Program-made: the position numbers and the translations under genes
NCBI GenBank assembly: GCA_036362985.1
Contig: JAYGXS010000007.1
Location: 14,526,233-14,590,232, forward strand
DNA length: 64,000 nt
Source: Ligula intestinalis
Taxonomy: Eukaryota > Platyhelminthes > Cestoda > Diphyllobothriidea > Diphyllobothriidae
Reading direction: 5' to 3'
Shown here: positions 11,831-64,000 of the stretch, piece by piece
Numbering within the stretch: the stretch's first letter is position 1
Layout of the letters: each line of letters opens with the position of its first letter
Notes under the pieces: model-generated
Seen by the model: only the letters and a program-made list of their open reading frames with translations
The model's database searches: none
What the model was told of the DNA's origin: nothing

Positions 11831-12790
11831 TATCAGTTTATTGAGGGAAAGATAGGCAAATGCCTTTGAACTCCCTGTTGGTAACAGGATGATATTAAAT
11901 AAGTTGATACATCGAAAAATGTAAAATTTACGACAGTTACATGTTCCGGGAAGACAGTCTTCACAAAAATATGGCAAAAAATACAGAAAAATATATGACT
12001 ACTCACAAATCGCGAGGAGTATGATTTGATGCAGTGGATGTGATAAACAATGTGATTCATTTGTAAGTGATTCATTGGAATCTGATGAAGGAGTTTTCAC
12101 CTTCATTGCGTTTGCATTTGATACATGTCCAGTCTACTCTTAAATGCATGCACACTAGTGGAGAGGACAACCTCTTCTGGAAGAGCGTTCCACGATGAAA
12201 CTACTCTGTTGGTAAAGAAAAATTTTCTTCCGTCGATCCTTGCTTTGCCCGGCCGTAGTTGGCGTGTTAGCCTGGGCAAAGAAATCATCAGGAACGAAGC
12301 AAAAATGCAGGTTATTCACAATACGGAATGTTAATATGAGGCCCCCTCGGAGTTGTCTGTAGGAAAGGGGAAATAGGTCGACAATGGACAGTCTGCTTTC
12401 ATAGGGCAATGTTCCTAGACCTTTGACCATCTTTGTCGCTCGCCTCTGGACCTTCTCTAAGACAGTACAGTCTTTGGCAGTCCAAGGTCTCCATGACTGT
12501 ATAGCGAACTCCAGATGCGGCCAAATGAAGCCTCCAAAGATTTTGGAAACGCTGTCTTTTTCAAACCCCATGAAGGCTCGTCTAATCAGCTGTAACATAG
12601 ATCTGGCCGACTTCGCCGCCTTCGTACAGTTCAGCGTTGGTTTGAGTGAAGAAGTTATCCACACACCCAACTCCTCCTGACTCTCAACTTTTTGCAACGG
12701 AGTACCATTTAAAGAATAGACTTTCGTGCAGGATGCTCTCAAACTGCCGATTTGAAGAAAGTTACATTTGCTAACATTGAAAGGCATAAA
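11831..12790 (-). mobile_element. 5'-truncated CR1/L2-like LINE
   Basis: The minus strand encodes the C-terminal third of a LINE protein: VSKCNFLQIGSLRASC, SLKPTLNCTKAAKSAR, then WPHLEFAIQSWRPWTAKD and LEKVQRRATKMVKGL. A frameshift near 12,160-12,290 splits the last part (SSWNALPEEVVLSTSVHAFK). Its 3' end at 11,831-11,876 carries the family hairpin 'ggcaaatgcc' (as read on +) and AATAAA. The 5' end stops abruptly at about 12,790, a usual outcome of incomplete reverse transcription. Confidence 0.85.
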
Positions 12791-12799
12791 ATTTGCAAA

Positions 12800-15200
12800 A
12801 AATGCGGGTTAGGGGTAGGAAAGGTAAGGGTACTCATTCAATCCTGTGGCATTTTACATTATATATCAACTTTAAGGATATCATCCACGTTTTATCTTGT
12901 TTCCAAAGTTTTTGAAAGTGCCCAGGAAATGCCTTATGAATAAACCATATTAGGCCAGCACATAAGCAATGTAGTCCGATAAAAAGTTTCAGACTTCTGT
13001 TAAAAACATACAAAAAGAAGAAAAAGATTTCTTCAGGATTGTGCGGATTGTGCAATCCTTTGTAAATTATGTTTAAATCTGAAATTTGATGAAAAGAACT
13101 TATGTTATGATTGTTTTACTATACTGAAACATAGGTGACTTTATAAATTACGTGTTAGCTAATCATGTGATGGCCAGTGGCCGTTCACATGCTCGTGAGG
13201 TTCAAAAGAACGAACTATCTCTGCTGTATGCAATATATCCTGAATTTATTTTAGAAGTTTCCAATTTATCTGATTTGGTAATTTCTTCCTTCGTTATCCA
13301 TTAATCTGGTAGCATTTAGCGGAGGATGAATGTATGATACCAAATCGTGTGTACCCATTGCGCTTACGATTCCTTCTGAATTCTCCGTTGGAAAAAGAAA
13401 GTTTGAGCGACAAAGAATTTTTTTCGAGCATTCCAGATCCGAGGGCTGCATTGCTAATAAGCTGTAGCAAGCAATATCCCTTGCGGTAGGGTGTTTTTAT
13501 ACATATTCAATCCGTTTTCTTGGGCGACTTTTTTCACGCTCTCTTTCCGACGCCCTTTATGTTTTCTACGCATTTCCCACGATCTTATGTTAATGTAAAT
13601 TTTAAGATGGATATGAATTCTTATCCATGTAGCCTGTTACCATAGTTGCGAAATGTCTCCTAAACGGGCAACCGAGTGTCACCCATGCTTAAGTCTTCCA
13701 ATTGTTAGATGATGTGTAGAATAATAGATAGGAAAACTACCGTCGACGACAGCGTTATGTCACTTAGCCTCTATAAATCGTCAAAACTACCGCATAGACC
13801 TGTTTCTGGTTGTCTACAGTTCTCCTGGCGACTGTCAGTAGTCCCTGTGAGATTTGCAACCGCACAAAAGTAAACGGAGATCTATCATGATTAAGTTCGG
13901 TTTCTTTTGCTGCTATATTCACTTCTAACGGTGCTTCTAAACAATTGTTTGAATTGGCTGTGTGGTTGTTTGGTTCTCTCGACATTCCTCCGTAAGTGAC
14001 GTGAGTCGCAGCACTTATGCGGCACCACAACTGCTTACCATGCTATAAAAGGACTTCGTGTATAGGCATATTCTTATGCCTATTATTTATATTGATATAA
14101 AGTTTGCGCGAGAACAGAAAAAAAAGATCTTGAGGACAGTTAAAATATTAATTGTAGATACCTGGACGGTTGATAATTCGGTAGAGGAAAGGAGTAAATA
14201 GCTCACATATTTTTGTAGCCGGTTCTCCAAGCAGTCATTCCATAAATGTGCAAAATATGAAAATTATGTAAGTGCCTGCAAAATTTATATGGCCCTGTTA
14301 ATTTTGCCAGTAGGCCTTTGCTGTGGGTTCTTTGCATGCAACTTTCGTTTTTGGCCTTTTCAATATTTCTCCGATATTCTATTTTTAAGGCGTATTAACC
14401 GCATGTGGGGTGTAGTCGCTCGTTTGTGTGCCACTTGTATTTGGTGCGCTTGTTGTCTTCTAACAAGTTCACAAATTGCTAATGTAAGAATGGGCTCATT
14501 AAAATAAATTGTTTTGTCGTCTGGTCTGGGTGACCTACTCCTTTGTCTTCAACTTTTGACTCCTGTTGTCCTACGCATTGAGGTTAAAATTATCCAGGGC
14601 ACTAAATTTAGGGAAGCAGTTTGAAAGTGCTTTCAATGGCTTACAGTACCTACTCGTCTAAAGTCTCACAGGCAGCCACAGGGAGAAAGAGAGAGACAGA
14701 TAGTTCCATGCGTTACTGCGCCAACTAAACTGCAATTTTGAACATGTAATATTGATTCCAAAAGTACCCCACGTAATTTTCGATTTAGGTTTCACAAGAT
14801 TCTGTCTGTAGCCAAATTTAGTTGAATAGGCTTTTAGGAATCTTGTAATCGGATGCGCCAATTGACGATACTATCGGTCGTAATGTGACTTTATAGCTCT
14901 TAGCAGTGATCGGTGGAGTTTGTCTGAGGGATTTGGCAATATCCCCTGACGGTTGCTTCTTCGCTCTAAGGCAGACAACGCTTAACTGCGACTTTGAACA
15001 AAACAGTTTACTGCAAAAACACGCCATTTTCAGTAGACTTATCACGGACAGACCATGCTTCTTTTCAACATTTTTTCTTAGTCACTGCCATAAGCCCTTC
15101 CGGCTCTGAAGGGCAGCTATAAGCGTGTATTTCTGAGAATTTATTTATTGATTCAGTTTGTAGAAAAACATTTGACAGTGGACACGACCGAAGTCGACAG
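12800..15200. other. No recognised feature (2.4 kb)
   Basis: Only short chance open frames. The missing N-terminal RWD exons of the kinase gene might be expected upstream of 15.9 kb, but I cannot find a convincing one here. Confidence 0.4.
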
Positions 15201-15204
15201 TCAT

Positions 15205-15640
15205 TCGTCTGTTCGACCGTCGCGCCCCACTGAGCATGCGCAGTATCTGTGACTTGCGAGGGAATTGGTGAATGGTGTCACTGGATTTGCGCTGCATCTA
15301 CCGCACTCTCTCCTTTCTCACTCACACATATCTAAGTCTATTGTGTGCTCCACAGCGTGGTGGCGCAATAACGATGACTTGCGCCTGCATTACTATGAAG
15401 TGATAGTGGGCTTGTGCTGCATTTAACGCACTCTGTTCCCTCACTCATCCGTGCCCGGTGTCAAACCAGAGTCAACAAGACCGAAGACAGGATAGGGTAC
15501 AAGTGACTGATGCGGCCAAAGCCACCACGCCCGCCTCCTCCCCCAAGTTCAGCATTTGTTATGGCAGTGCATGTCGAATAACGCCGACAGTGCCCTGATC
15601 TAGCCTCCGCATTAGTCCAGCGCATCTATCACGTGACCCA
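15205..15640 (+). repeat. Interspersed repeat with internal duplication
   Basis: Two related blocks occur in tandem ('gcgctgcatctaccgcactc' and 'tgtgctgcatttaacgcact'). They are followed by a body with 'cggtgtcaaaccagagtcaa' and 'ccagcgcatctatcacgtga' that recurs in modified form at 26,215-26,475 and 39,745-39,895. No protein is implied. Confidence 0.55.
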
Positions 15641-15758
15641 TTTGTTTAATAATAATAAATACTTGGGCGACTGGATAAAATTAAGTCACCTGTGTATGCG
15701 TCTACACACAATTTTTGAGGTTTTTATTAAACGTCGTCTTGGATCTCATTTGTGTCAG

Positions 15759-15817
15759 GGTGCCTTAGAGGCCACGCTGAAAGGGCAATTTCTGTGGGAG
15801 AAGCTAAAAACCAAAAC
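15759..15817 (+). CDS. Possible upstream GCN2 exon (tentative)
   Basis: This 59-nt stretch lies between an acceptor-like tttgtgtcag and a donor-like gtaagt. Its open frame would end in phase 2, as the next exon requires, giving GALEATLKGQFLWEKLKTKT. It does not show the P..YP signature expected just before this point of an RWD domain, so the phase match may be chance. Confidence 0.25.
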
Positions 15818-15884
15818 GTAAGTGTATGCATGTCTCTAATCTCCGATCATACTTCAAATGAATCCTGTTTTTTTCTCCCTTCAG

Positions 15885-64000
<48,116 letters not shown>

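Overview
This is a piece of a eukaryotic, intron-rich and repeat-rich genome. The repeats (CR1/L2-like and RTE-like LINEs, Penelope-like elements with GIY-YIG nucleases, a mariner, hAT-type elements and tRNA-headed SINEs), kilobase-scale introns and a divergent protein kinase gene suggest a flatworm with a large genome, such as a tapeworm. That assignment is inference. No bacterial-type gene organisation is present.

The one host gene I can support is on the + strand. Sixteen exons between 15,885 and 62,809, all with consistent splice phases, encode 991 residues of a GCN2 (EIF2AK4)-type eIF2alpha kinase. In order they give the second half of an RWD domain, a charged helical and serine-rich linker, a degenerate pseudokinase domain, and a catalytic kinase domain with intact glycine loop, AIK lysine, HRD and DFG. 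The kinase N-lobe carries a low-complexity insert of about 270 residues. The N-terminal RWD exons are not identified, and the C-terminal half of the kinase plus the HisRS-like region lie beyond the window.

The rest is transposon-derived. From 0 to 13 kb there is a diverged 600-bp direct duplication and a cluster of 5'-truncated LINEs on the - strand (3.4-7.1 kb and 11.8-12.8 kb). The introns contain several Penelope-like fragments (18.2-20.7, 30.0-30.4, 36.8-38.0, 42.1-42.4, 54.7-55.4 kb), a LINE with a remnant 2A-like motif (42.4-45.5 kb), a nearly full-length CR1/L2-like LINE (50.3-53.6 kb), RTE fragments (25.9 and 60.0-60.5 kb), a 779-bp mariner with TA target duplication (60.85-61.62 kb), a 662-bp hAT-type element (58.37-59.03 kb) and a 225-bp foldback MITE with an 8-bp target duplication (17.18-17.41 kb). 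A tRNA-derived SINE family of about 330 bp recurs, mostly antisense to the gene.

Nearly every coding transposon remnant lies antisense to the kinase gene. The two Penelope pieces in sense orientation each lie next to an assembly gap (100 N at 19,767-19,866 and 10 N at 42,094-42,103). Exon boundaries were read by eye from splice signals, reading frame and remembered family structure; no alignment was run.
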